DNA of 18,826 nucleotides, taken from positions 1-18,826 of the forward strand of contig JAEYOL010000008.1 in NCBI GenBank assembly GCA_023411775.1, in the 5' to 3' direction. Position numbers and translations under genes: made by a program. Below are positions 1 through 7,643 of the stretch, piece by piece. Numbering within the stretch: the stretch's first letter is position 1; each line of letters begins with the position of its first letter. This DNA is from Bacteroidota bacterium. GTDB lineage: Bacteria > Bacteroidota > Bacteroidia > Chitinophagales > Chitinophagaceae. A model generated the notes under the pieces. The model was not told the origin of the DNA. It saw nothing but the letters and a program-made list of their open reading frames with translations, and did no database searches.

Positions 1-1148
1 AGAATACTCCTGCTGATCACAATACGTTGCACTTCACTGGTGCCCTCATAAATTTGTGTGATCTTGGCATCCCTCATCAGCCTTTCGACATGGTATTCTT
101 TTACAAAACCATAGCCGCCGTGGATTTGTACAGCTTCGATGGCTGCCCACATCGCCGTTTCAGATGAATATACTTTTGCCATGGAACTGCTCAGGGTATA
201 ATCCCGGCGATTGTCTTTTTCCCAGGCCGCCTTTAAACAAAGCAATCTCGCTGCTTCGATTTTGGTAGCCATATCTGCGAGTTTGAAAGCAATCGCCTGG
301 TGGTTTTTAATCTCGGTTCCAAATGCTTTTCTTGTCCTTGAGTAGTCTCTTGCCAGTTCAAAAGCGCCGCTGGCAATTCCCAGTGCCTGCGAGGCAATGC
401 CGATGCGTCCGCCAGCCAGGGTTTTCATCGCAAAGGTGAATCCGAAACCGTCGGCTCCTACCCTGTTTTCCTTAGGCACCTTTACATCATTAAACATCAC
501 CGTGTGCGTATCACTTCCCCGGATTCCGAGTTTATTTTCTTTGGCGGCAACGGTTACTCCCGGCCAGTTTTTTTCAACGATCAGGGTATTAATTCCCTTC
601 GAGCCCTTGGATGGGTCGGTTTGCGCCATCACCAGGTAAACGCTGGCTGTTCCACCATTGGTGATCCAGTTCTTGGTACCATTTAATATATAATGGTCAC
701 CTCTATCTTCAGCGGTCGTGCGCTGGGATGTCGCGTCACTCCCGGCTTCGGGTTCGCTAAGCATAAAAGCACCGATATACAGTTCGCCATCTTTCTTCCC
801 CTGCGCCAGGGGTGCCAGGTATTTATTTTTTTGTTCTTCTGTTCCAAATTCCTGCAGACCGTAACATACAAGGCTGTTGTTTACACTCATCACGACACTA
901 ACACTTGCATCTATTTTGCTGATCTCCTCCATGGCAAGTACATAACTAACGGTATCCATACCTGCTCCCCCATACTTCGGGTCGACCATCATCCCTAAAA
1001 AACCGAGGTCGGCAAGTTTAAGGATCTGTTCACGGGGAAACTGCTGCTTTTCATCGCGTTCTATTACGCCGGGGAGACATTCGTTTTTAGCAAAATCACG
1101 GGCCGCCTTCTGGATCATTAACTGTTCTTCTGAAAGTTCAAACATCAT
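1..1148 (-). CDS. Acyl-CoA dehydrogenase (short/branched-chain type), 3' end cut by window
   Basis: This flavoprotein oxidises an acyl-CoA to the trans-2-enoyl-CoA in fatty-acid or branched-chain amino-acid breakdown, passing electrons to electron-transfer flavoprotein. About 382 codons are visible on the minus strand, and the frame is still open at base 1, so only the last few residues are missing for a family of about 380 residues. The two family signatures are present: 'GAFMLSEPEAGSD' in the first half and 'QIHGGYGFVKEYHVERLMRD' near the C-terminus. The catalytic base is the Glu of 'QIYEGTSEVQR' at bases 45-47 (residue 367/368), which matches the position in short-chain acyl-CoA dehydrogenases. 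Two ATG codons in tandem (1148 and 1145) could start the protein ('MMFELSEEQ'). It is transcribed divergently from ccmE. Exact chain-length specificity cannot be read from the sequence; butyryl-, isovaleryl- and 2-methylbutyryl-CoA are all possible. Confidence 0.95.
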   Translation of the reverse strand, partial: MMFELSEEQLMIQKAARDFAKNECLPGVIERDEKQQFPREQILKLADLGFLGMMVDPKYGGAGMDTVSYVLAMEEISKIDASVSVVMSVNNSLVCYGLQEFGTEEQKNKYLAPLAQGKKDGELYIGAFMLSEPEAGSDATSQRTTAEDRGDHYILNGTKNWITNGGTASVYLVMAQTDPSKGSKGINTLIVEKNWPGVTVAAKENKLGIRGSDTHTVMFNDVKVPKENRVGADGFGFTFAMKTLAGGRIGIASQALGIASGAFELARDYSRTRKAFGTEIKNHQAIAFKLADMATKIEAARLLCLKAAWEKDNRRDYTLSSSMAKVYSSETAMWAAIEAVQIHGGYGFVKEYHVERLMRDAKITQIYEGTSEVQRIVISRSI

Positions 1149-1172
1149 ATGGCTTTAATACTTTATATCCGG

Positions 1173-1180
1173 CAAAGATA
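1173..1180 (-). promoter_or_regulatory. Bacteroidetes -7 promoter element (TATCTTTG)
   Basis: On the minus strand this reads TATCTTTG, an exact match to the Bacteroidetes -7 consensus TANNTTTG, 24 bases before the first ATG of the acyl-CoA dehydrogenase. I see no convincing -33 element. The match is direct; promoter function is inferred. Confidence 0.5.
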
Positions 1181-1315
1181 AGGGAGAGAATTGCAGATAA
1201 TTGGACCGGGCAGGCCGGACTTATTGAACAGCTTACAAAATTTCCTGGAGGTTTTGAACAAATCTGTTATCGTTTCGTTAATACAGAAACCCGCTGTAAG
1301 GAAGTTATTTTGGTG

Positions 1316-1323
1316 TAATTTCG
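1316..1323 (+). promoter_or_regulatory. Probable -7 promoter element of ccmE (TAATTTCG)
   Basis: TAATTTCG matches TANNTTTG with one change and lies 56 bases before the ccmE ATG. The same TTCG variant occurs before the MATE gene. No clear -33 element is visible. It would drive the ccmE-ccmF pair. Confidence 0.35.
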
Positions 1324-1379
1324 CAGCGCATTTGAAGACCTGGCAGAACCGAACATCCCCTGGCCACAATAAACCAAAC

Positions 1380-1796
1380 ATGAAAAAAATCCACATCATT
1401 CTTCTTGTACTAGTTGCCGGAGCCATTGCCGTGCTGATCAGTTTTCTGCAAACGGCTACCACCTACGATACCGTAGATACCGCCATTTCCAAACCTGGTA
1501 AATATGTGCACCTGATGGCAAGGCTTGATAAGTCGCAGCCCGTAGAATATGATGCCTTGAAAAATCCCAATTACCTGGAGTTTACTGCCGTTGATACATT
1601 AGGTAAATCTGTAAGGGTTATATATCACAATCCGAAGCCGGAGAATTTCGAAATTAGCGAGCGACTGGTACTAAAAGGAAAATATATGGGCGACCATTTC
1701 GATTGTCAGAGTATACAAACCAAGTGTCCCTCCAAGTATAAAGACGATATGAGCGCTGCAGGTAAAAATATCCAGGCGGCAGGTGAACAGTATTAA
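1380..1796 (+). CDS. ccmE: Cytochrome c maturation heme chaperone CcmE, Cys-type (CxxxY)
   Basis: CcmE binds heme covalently on the outer face of the cytoplasmic membrane and hands it to CcmF for attachment to apocytochrome c. The 138-residue protein has one N-terminal membrane anchor (about residues 4-24, 'IHIILLVLVAGAIAVLISFL') followed by the small OB-fold domain. In place of the usual heme-binding H-x-x-x-Y it carries C116-P-S-K-Y120, the C-x-x-x-Y form known from archaeal and Desulfovibrio CcmE; a second Cys, C109, lies seven residues earlier. The ATG at 1380 is chosen because it gives the membrane anchor directly; a longer frame from a TTG at 1191 would add 63 unrelated residues across the promoter region. 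ccmF follows after 58 bases on the same strand, and the pairing with a heme lyase supports the call. Confidence 0.9.
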   Translation: MKKIHIILLVLVAGAIAVLISFLQTATTYDTVDTAISKPGKYVHLMARLDKSQPVEYDALKNPNYLEFTAVDTLGKSVRVIYHNPKPENFEISERLVLKGKYMGDHFDCQSIQTKCPSKYKDDMSAAGKNIQAAGEQY

Positions 1797-1854
1797 ATAT
1801 TGACCCAAAAATCATCCTCTAAATTCCCAGGGCATTTAAAACTCCCAGTTTATA

Positions 1855-4452
1855 ATGAATTACATAGGCGAGCATCTTTTACCAGGTCAAATAGGCCACT
1901 TCTTGTTAGTACTTTCCCTGGTGGCTTCGCTGGTGGCGACATTTGCCTATTTTAAAGCCACGGTGATCCGACAGGTCGTCGATGTGGCTTACTGGAAAAG
2001 GCTGGGCCGTGCCGCATTTATCATCGAAGTTGTTTCAGTAGTTTCCATTATTGCGATCTTATATTATATAAATGCCAACCACCTTTTTGAATACAAGTAT
2101 GCATGGCAGCACAGCAGCCGCTCATTAGAACCCAAGTACCTCCTAGCCTCGATCTGGGAGGGCCAGGAAGGTAGCTTCCTGCTTTGGAGCATCGGGCATT
2201 GTGTGCTTGGGCTGGTTCTGATCAGGACAAGCAAGCAATGGGAAGCGCCGGTGATGACCGTGGTAAGCTTTACACAGTTCCTGCTTGCAACCATGGTCAT
2301 CGGTATCTATATTTTTGGGGAAAAGATAGGATCTAACCCTTTTATACTATTGCGTGAATCGGGCGTGCTGGACAATGCACCCGCACTCCATATAAATTTT
2401 GACCTCAACGAACCAATAAGGGAAGATTATCTCTCTTCGATAAAAGACGGCAACGACCTCAACCCACTGCTGCAAAACTATTGGATGGTTATTCACCCGC
2501 CGGTCTTATTCCTGGGCTTTGCATCCACCCTAATTCCTTTTGCGTATATGATTGCAGGACTTTGGACAAAGAAATTTGGCGAAGTGTTGAGACCGGCTTT
2601 GCCCTGGGCTTTGTTTTCACTTGCCGCCCTGGGTGTGGGTATCATGATGGGAGCTGCCTGGGCATACGAATCACTTACATTTGGCGGTTACTGGGCATGG
2701 GATCCGGTTGAAAACGCGTCGCTGGTGCCATGGTTGATATTGGTGGCAGGTATTCATACCCTGCTTATTTATAAACATAGCGGACATTCACTCAGGTCTA
2801 CATACTTGTTCCTGTTCCTTACATTCATATTTATTCTTTATTCCACTTTCCTCACACGTAGTGGTATCCTGGGCGAAGCCTCGGTACACGCTTTTACCGA
2901 CCTGGGTATGAATGGCCAGTTGTACCTTTTGCTTTATGTTTTTACGTGGTTACCCGCTTTCCTGGTGGCGACAACAGCCAATCAGCGAACCATCACGGCT
3001 GCCTCCGGTGTAGTGATGCTGGCGGCATCTTATTTCCTGGGCATACCGGCAATCGCTTTTCTTACCATCCTGGCCGGGCTTGGGTTTGTGATTTTTCAAA
3101 TGCAAAAACAGATACCCGGTGTTGCCAAAGAAGAAAGTGGCAATTCCCGAGAGTTCTGGATGTTTATCGGTTCACTTGTTTTCTTTTTATCGGCGATCGT
3201 CATCATCAGCAAAACTTCCTTGCCGGTGATCAATAAAGTGTTTGGTCTTGAAATGGCTGCACCCGAAGATGAAGAGATGGCTTATAACCAGATCCAGATA
3301 TTTGTGGCAATCATTATCGGGCTTCTTACAGCGGTTACACAATATTTAAAGTATAAGAATACAGCGCTAAAAGCTTTTTGGAAAAAGATTTGGATCCCAA
3401 CCGTTGTTTCCGCGGTATTGGCAACGCTTATCCTGGCTTTTGGTAATGTTAACTATGATAAACACGGACCGGGTTATCTTGGCGCCATCTGGCTGGCTAT
3501 TGCATGCGCAGTATACGCTGTAGTGGCCAATGCCGCATACATTTGGCTTGGCTTGAAAGGAAGTCTAAAACTTTCAGGTGGATCTATCTCCCACGTTGGT
3601 TTCGGTCTTGTATTACTCGGCGTTCTAATTTCCTCATCAAAAAAAGAAATCCTGTCGTTAAATACCAGCGGTATCGCGATTGATTTCGGATCTGAAAGCA
3701 ATGAAAAAACAGGTGAGAACCTGACCCTGGTAAAAGGGATGCCGATGAAGATGGGTAAATATGATGTCACTTATATTGGTGACTCGGCGCATCCCAAAAA
3801 GCAACAATGGTATTATTCGATTCACTTTAAAAGCCGGATCGATGATGAGGAATTTACATTGAGGCCAAACGCATTTGTGAATTACAAGGGGAATGAAGGT
3901 TTGATGGCAAATCCTGATTCGCGTCACTATTGGGATCACGATGTTTTTACCTATATCTCTGCCCTGCCAAATCCTGAAAAGAACAAGGATACTGCCAGTT
4001 TCAAAAGCAACCCGGTTAAGGTTGGCGACAGTATTTATTACTCTAAGGGATATATGATCCTCGAAAGACTGGCTACGCGTGACAGCATGCCATTCAAAGG
4101 TTTTCAGCCGGGTGACAAAGCCACGGTCGCCAGCATCAAAGTGTATTCTTTTAATAAGACCAGTTATACTTCGGAGCCATTGCTGATCAACCAGCGTGGT
4201 AATCTGCTGGCATTACCCGATACCGTTATGTCTGAAAGCCTGATCCTTCGTATTAATAAGGTTGACGACGATGGCACCGGGGCTGATATCGGGGTAAAAG
4301 AATCCAGCGCCATATTGGAATATGTGACGCTAAAAGCATATAAATTCCCCTTTATCAACGTACTGTGGTTTGGGATCATTATTACCGCCGTGGGCATCCT
4401 GATCAGTATCGTACGGCGCATCCAGTTGAATCGCCTGAGGGCAGAACGTTAA
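1855..4452 (+). CDS. ccmF: Cytochrome c heme lyase CcmF
   Basis: This polytopic membrane protein receives heme from CcmE and joins it to the CXXCH motif of apocytochromes c (System I). The tryptophan-rich WWD signature is seen at about residues 275-293 ('GGYWAWDPVENASLVPW'). The four histidines expected in CcmF are present: external-side His214 ('VIHPPV') and His345 ('SVHAF'), and membrane His301 ('AGIHTLL') and His580 ('ISHVGFG'). The protein has many membrane spans, then a soluble domain at about 599-828, then a last span at about 832-855. At 865 residues it is longer than E. coli CcmF (647); the extra length is largely in the late soluble domain. ccmE lies 58 bases upstream, so the two are probably co-transcribed. 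No ccmA, ccmB, ccmC, ccmG or ccmH is in the window, so these must lie elsewhere or be absent. Confidence 0.93.
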   Translation: MNYIGEHLLPGQIGHFLLVLSLVASLVATFAYFKATVIRQVVDVAYWKRLGRAAFIIEVVSVVSIIAILYYINANHLFEYKYAWQHSSRSLEPKYLLASIWEGQEGSFLLWSIGHCVLGLVLIRTSKQWEAPVMTVVSFTQFLLATMVIGIYIFGEKIGSNPFILLRESGVLDNAPALHINFDLNEPIREDYLSSIKDGNDLNPLLQNYWMVIHPPVLFLGFASTLIPFAYMIAGLWTKKFGEVLRPALPWALFSLAALGVGIMMGAAWAYESLTFGGYWAWDPVENASLVPWLILVAGIHTLLIYKHSGHSLRSTYLFLFLTFIFILYSTFLTRSGILGEASVHAFTDLGMNGQLYLLLYVFTWLPAFLVATTANQRTITAASGVVMLAASYFLGIPAIAFLTILAGLGFVIFQMQKQIPGVAKEESGNSREFWMFIGSLVFFLSAIVIISKTSLPVINKVFGLEMAAPEDEEMAYNQIQIFVAIIIGLLTAVTQYLKYKNTALKAFWKKIWIPTVVSAVLATLILAFGNVNYDKHGPGYLGAIWLAIACAVYAVVANAAYIWLGLKGSLKLSGGSISHVGFGLVLLGVLISSSKKEILSLNTSGIAIDFGSESNEKTGENLTLVKGMPMKMGKYDVTYIGDSAHPKKQQWYYSIHFKSRIDDEEFTLRPNAFVNYKGNEGLMANPDSRHYWDHDVFTYISALPNPEKNKDTASFKSNPVKVGDSIYYSKGYMILERLATRDSMPFKGFQPGDKATVASIKVYSFNKTSYTSEPLLINQRGNLLALPDTVMSESLILRINKVDDDGTGADIGVKESSAILEYVTLKAYKFPFINVLWFGIIITAVGILISIVRRIQLNRLRAER

Positions 4453-4533
4453 AAATTTCACAGATTCAGTACAGCGACTTTATCGGATTTGATGTCTTGT
4501 TTAGCTTTAAGAGTTTTTATACATTTAGAGCAG

Positions 4534-5238
4534 ATGCCAGGGAGGTTCATACATAAAAAATTATTGACAGCAGGGGTATGTTTGCTCCTGTTGTTTAGCG
4601 TTTTAGCTGCCCGGGCCCAGGAATATCCCCAACCCGACCCTGCAGACACCATCCCTCCTATGCCATCATATGAAGAGCGTTCAAAAAATTGGGGACCCAA
4701 CGATACCATTATCGTAGACGCGATCTGGTACAATCGCGAGATGCAGTCATATAAGGAGGAACAAATGGTATGGGTATCTAAACTTTCATCCGCCAAACTA
4801 AAGAAATACATGGCGGAATGGACACGCTTACGCAATGCCGTATACGTTACTTATCCTTACGCCCGGGTTGCCGGCTATACTATAAATGATATCAATGCCA
4901 AACTTGCCAATGTGCAGTCGAAGAAAAAGCGTAAGGAGTATATCAAGTCAAGGGAAAAGGAGTTGCGCAAATCATTCGCAGAGCCGTTATCCAACCTTTC
5001 CGTTTACCAGGGCAAGGTGCTGATGAAACTTATTAACCGCCAGACCGGCAATAATTGTTACGAGATCATCAAAGAATACAAAGGTGGAATGAATGCCCGG
5101 CTGTACCAGACGGTTGCATTTTTCTTTGGGAGCAACCTACGGCAACAATGGGACCTTTCTGATAAAACGGATCGCCAGATCGAGAGTTTCGTCAATGAGA
5201 TCGATGGCGCCTGGTACGGCAATCCATACAGAAAATAA
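4534..5238 (+). CDS. Exported DUF4294-type protein of unknown function
   Basis: This 234-residue protein resembles the Bacteroidetes-restricted DUF4294 family, which has no assigned function as far as I know. Starting at the ATG at 4534 gives a clean signal peptide: basic start 'MPGRFIHKK', hydrophobic stretch 'LLTAGVCLLLLFSVL', and a signal peptidase I site at 'ARA/QEYPQ', so the mature protein is probably periplasmic. A longer frame from a TTG at 4489 or ATG at 4492 would put 14-15 residues before the signal and is less likely. The middle is rich in Lys, Arg and Tyr ('KKKRKEYIKSREKELRKSF'). The most family-like part is the C-terminal segment around 'GKVLMKLINRQTGNNCYE' and 'FFFGSNLRQQWD'. 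It follows ccmF by 81 bases, so it could be read with it, but a weak TACATTTA motif at 4520-4527 might be its own promoter. Confidence 0.75.
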   Translation: MPGRFIHKKLLTAGVCLLLLFSVLAARAQEYPQPDPADTIPPMPSYEERSKNWGPNDTIIVDAIWYNREMQSYKEEQMVWVSKLSSAKLKKYMAEWTRLRNAVYVTYPYARVAGYTINDINAKLANVQSKKKRKEYIKSREKELRKSFAEPLSNLSVYQGKVLMKLINRQTGNNCYEIIKEYKGGMNARLYQTVAFFFGSNLRQQWDLSDKTDRQIESFVNEIDGAWYGNPYRK

Positions 5239-5380
5239 TTTTGAGGCGGCATGAACTTCCATTTGAGCCGGCTGTTATTTTGACGGGTCTGTGAATACAA
5301 TTGCAGGCATTTCCTGAGTATGGTTTGGTTTTATTAGAAAAATCGGTTAGAAAAGAATCTACATCACTTGCATCCTGCCA

Positions 5381-5388
5381 TATATTTG
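5381..5388 (+). promoter_or_regulatory. Bacteroidetes -7 promoter element of bshB1 (TATATTTG)
   Basis: TATATTTG is an exact match to TANNTTTG and ends 28 bases before the bshB1 ATG. A second, imperfect copy (TAACTTTC) follows at 5397-5404. The position suggests a leader of about 20-25 bases. Confidence 0.5.
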
Positions 5389-5416
5389 GAACTCCTAACT
5401 TTCGTAAATTACTTAT

Positions 5417-6154
5417 ATGAAACTGGATATACTCGCGATTGGCGTGCACCCCGATGATGTGGAATTGGGATGCTCCGGAACTTTGATCAATGAAATAAAG
5501 AATGGAAAGAAAGTTGGCATTGTCGATCTTACGCAGGGCGAACTTGGGACCCGTGGAACTATCGAAACACGATATGAAGAAGCAGCAGAAGCAGCAAGGG
5601 TCATCGGTGCATCGGTCAGGGAAAACCTAAAAATGCGCGATGGCTTTTTTAAGAATGATGAAGAGCACCAGTTGAAACTGATACAGACGATCCGGAAATA
5701 TCAGCCACAGATCGTGATCGGGAATATTCTCGACGATCGTCACCCCGATCATGGACGGGCCGGGCACCTGATCAGCGATAGTTGTTTTCTTTCTGGACTC
5801 ATGAAAATTGAAACAAAGAGCGAGGACGGACAGCCGCAGGAGAAATGGAGACCGCGGTATTTTCTTCAGTATATGCAGGACTGGTATCATGAACCTGATC
5901 TGCTTATTGATATCAGTGATGTATTTGAACAACGCATGAAAGCCATCCAGGCTTATGGCACGCAATTTCATACCGGGCAGCACAGCGAAGAAGGCCCACA
6001 GACTTATATCTCGACCCCCGATTTTTTGGATAGTGTGATCGCCCGTGCACGAATGCTGGGAAAACGAATTGGCGTGAAATATGCCGAAGGTTTTATCACA
6101 GAAAAAAAGATTGGACTAAAAAACCTCGATGCTTTGATACAAAACGAAACCTAA
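5417..6154 (+). CDS. bshB1: Bacillithiol biosynthesis deacetylase BshB1 (LmbE/PIG-L family)
   Basis: BshB1 removes the acetyl group from N-acetylglucosaminyl-malate to give glucosaminyl-malate, the second step of bacillithiol synthesis in the cytoplasm. The 245-residue protein starts 'MKLDILAIGVHPDDVELG', with the family's zinc-binding HPDD motif at His11-Asp14. A second conserved histidine cluster, 'DDRHPDHGRAGHL', lies at about residues 106-118 and should supply the third zinc ligand. Length and both motifs fit the BshB1 branch of the LmbE family well. The gene has its own -7 promoter motif and stands alone; bshA and bshC are not in the window. The bacillithiol-transferase-like gene at 16691-17227 gives independent support for bacillithiol use. 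A related LmbE deacetylase with another amide substrate is the main alternative. Confidence 0.88.
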   Translation: MKLDILAIGVHPDDVELGCSGTLINEIKNGKKVGIVDLTQGELGTRGTIETRYEEAAEAARVIGASVRENLKMRDGFFKNDEEHQLKLIQTIRKYQPQIVIGNILDDRHPDHGRAGHLISDSCFLSGLMKIETKSEDGQPQEKWRPRYFLQYMQDWYHEPDLLIDISDVFEQRMKAIQAYGTQFHTGQHSEEGPQTYISTPDFLDSVIARARMLGKRIGVKYAEGFITEKKIGLKNLDALIQNET

Positions 6155-6262
6155 TCCCCGAAAAAGCGGCATTTAGAGCAACATTTACACTTAAAATGTT
6201 ATAATTTACACACAGCTGTGAACAATCCGGGGCCTTATGGACGTTATATACGTATCTTAAGT

Positions 6263-6270
6263 TACTTTTG
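6263..6270 (+). promoter_or_regulatory. Bacteroidetes -7 promoter element of the desaturase gene (TACTTTTG)
   Basis: TACTTTTG is an exact TANNTTTG match, 30 bases before the desaturase ATG at 6301. It overlaps the TTG at 6268 that would otherwise be an in-frame upstream start, which argues against that start. Confidence 0.5.
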
Positions 6271-6300
6271 CAACTGCATTTAAAAAATTTAATACTACGC

Positions 6301-7389
6301 ATGTCCAACCCCAAGTTTCCCAAAATACCCGTTTCTTTTCATGGTGAATTAAAAAAACGGATTGCCGACTATTTCAAGCAAGCTGGAAAAGCTACAACTG
6401 GCAACTTCAAATTATACTTTAAAGCAATCGTACTTGTGGTTGGTTTTATAGGTGTTTACACTCATCTTGTGTTCTTCACACCGCCGGTCGCCTGGGCTAT
6501 CGCCGAATGCGTTTTGATGGGATGTCTTATTGCAGCGATCGGATTTAATGTTATGCATGATGGTGCCCACGGCAGTTTCAGCAAATACAAATGGATCAAC
6601 GGCATCGCTTCGAATGCCGCAAGTTTCCTGGGCGCCAGCCAGCTAATGTGGAAAACGAAGCACAATGTGATACACCATACTTATACAAATATTCATGGTG
6701 TGGATGATGATATTGAAGCCCGTCCGCTATTGCGTCTTTGTGATGAGCAGGAATACTACAAGATCCATAAATACCAGCATTTTTATTTCTGGGCAGCTTA
6801 CTCCCTGCTTTATCTGTACTGGGTTTTTGTAACTGATTATAAGAAATATTTCACCCTGCGTATCGGCAATACGCCGATCAGGAAATTAAGTTTCTCAGAA
6901 CATTTCTTTTTCTGGTTTTATAAGTTTTCACACGCTTTCATCTTTGTAATTCTCCCGATCTATATGGTTGGATTTCTGCCCTGGCTGGTTGGTTTCCTCA
7001 GTATGGGACTAGTAGCCGGATTTGTTTTGAGTATCGTATTCCAGCTCGCCCATACCGTTGAGCATACTCATTTCCCACTGCCCAACGAGGCAACCGGTAA
7101 AATGGAAGATGAGTGGGCTTTACACCAATTGAAAACAACGGCCAATTTCGCTACAAAAAATAAGGTTGTCAGCTGGTTGGTAGGCGGTCTCAATTTCCAG
7201 GTAGAGCATCATTTATTCCCCAAAATCTCGCATATTCATTATCCCGCCATCAGCAGGATCATCAAGAAAGCCTGCCAGGAACACGGTGTCGAATATATCG
7301 AGTATAAGAAGGTGCGTACAGCCGTGGCTTCCCATATTGCATTCCTGAAGCAAATGGGCAAAGGTCGGCAGCATGCACACGCGCATTAA
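6301..7389 (+). CDS. Membrane fatty acid (acyl-lipid) desaturase
   Basis: This di-iron membrane enzyme puts a double bond into a fatty acyl chain, probably of membrane lipids. The three histidine boxes are all visible in the 362-residue protein: 'HDGAH' at 86-90, 'HNVIHH' at 121-126 and 'QVEHH' at 300-304. The Gln-type third box and 'HHLFPKISHIHYP' context place it in the acyl-lipid group that includes front-end (delta-5/delta-6-like) desaturases. Membrane spans lie at about residues 38-80 and 200-255. There is no fused cytochrome b5 domain, so the electron donor must be a separate protein such as ferredoxin. The start at ATG 6301 is preferred over TTG 6268, which sits inside the promoter motif. 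The gene appears to be a single transcription unit. Position of the double bond cannot be told from sequence alone. Confidence 0.9.
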   Translation: MSNPKFPKIPVSFHGELKKRIADYFKQAGKATTGNFKLYFKAIVLVVGFIGVYTHLVFFTPPVAWAIAECVLMGCLIAAIGFNVMHDGAHGSFSKYKWINGIASNAASFLGASQLMWKTKHNVIHHTYTNIHGVDDDIEARPLLRLCDEQEYYKIHKYQHFYFWAAYSLLYLYWVFVTDYKKYFTLRIGNTPIRKLSFSEHFFFWFYKFSHAFIFVILPIYMVGFLPWLVGFLSMGLVAGFVLSIVFQLAHTVEHTHFPLPNEATGKMEDEWALHQLKTTANFATKNKVVSWLVGGLNFQVEHHLFPKISHIHYPAISRIIKKACQEHGVEYIEYKKVRTAVASHIAFLKQMGKGRQHAHAH

Positions 7390-7612
7390 CGTCCCGGGAA
7401 TATAATTTACTGGTCGGATAGCATTCTTGATTGGTTGCATTACCAAACCTCTTTTCATTAAATTTTCGAGTTTATTGATTATTAGTTAATTGTAAACTTT
7501 ATCGATAATTTAAGTGGAGTGTTATTCCTCTGCAGACAACATTTGTAAACGGTAAACAATTTAAGGCGCGGATTATTCAAATACATCCTATTTCCCGTTG
7601 TTCAGGAATCAC

Positions 7613-7620
7613 TAACTTGC
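7613..7620 (+). promoter_or_regulatory. Possible -7 promoter element (TAACTTGC)
   Basis: TAACTTGC resembles TANNTTTG with the G one base early. It lies 23 bases before the ATG of the agmatinase-like gene, the same spacing as the better promoter motifs in this window. The 254-base gap in which it lies also holds the 10-base palindrome TTATCGATAA at 7499-7508. Confidence 0.3.
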
Positions 7621-7643
7621 ACCGTTTTACAATCTCATATTAA

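Noticed and set aside
1191..1379. 63-residue N-terminal extension of CcmE from a TTG codon
   Set aside because: It would put unrelated residues before the membrane anchor and cross the probable promoter at 1316-1323.
4458..4835. 125-codon reading frame antisense to the DUF4294-type gene
   Set aside because: It overlaps a well-supported gene with a signal peptide and shows no motif.
6268..6300. Upstream TTG start of the desaturase
   Set aside because: The TTG is part of the TACTTTTG promoter motif; the ATG at 6301 is better placed.
7499..7508. TTATCGATAA palindrome as an operator
   Set aside because: A single 10-bp AT-rich palindrome is too short to support a call.
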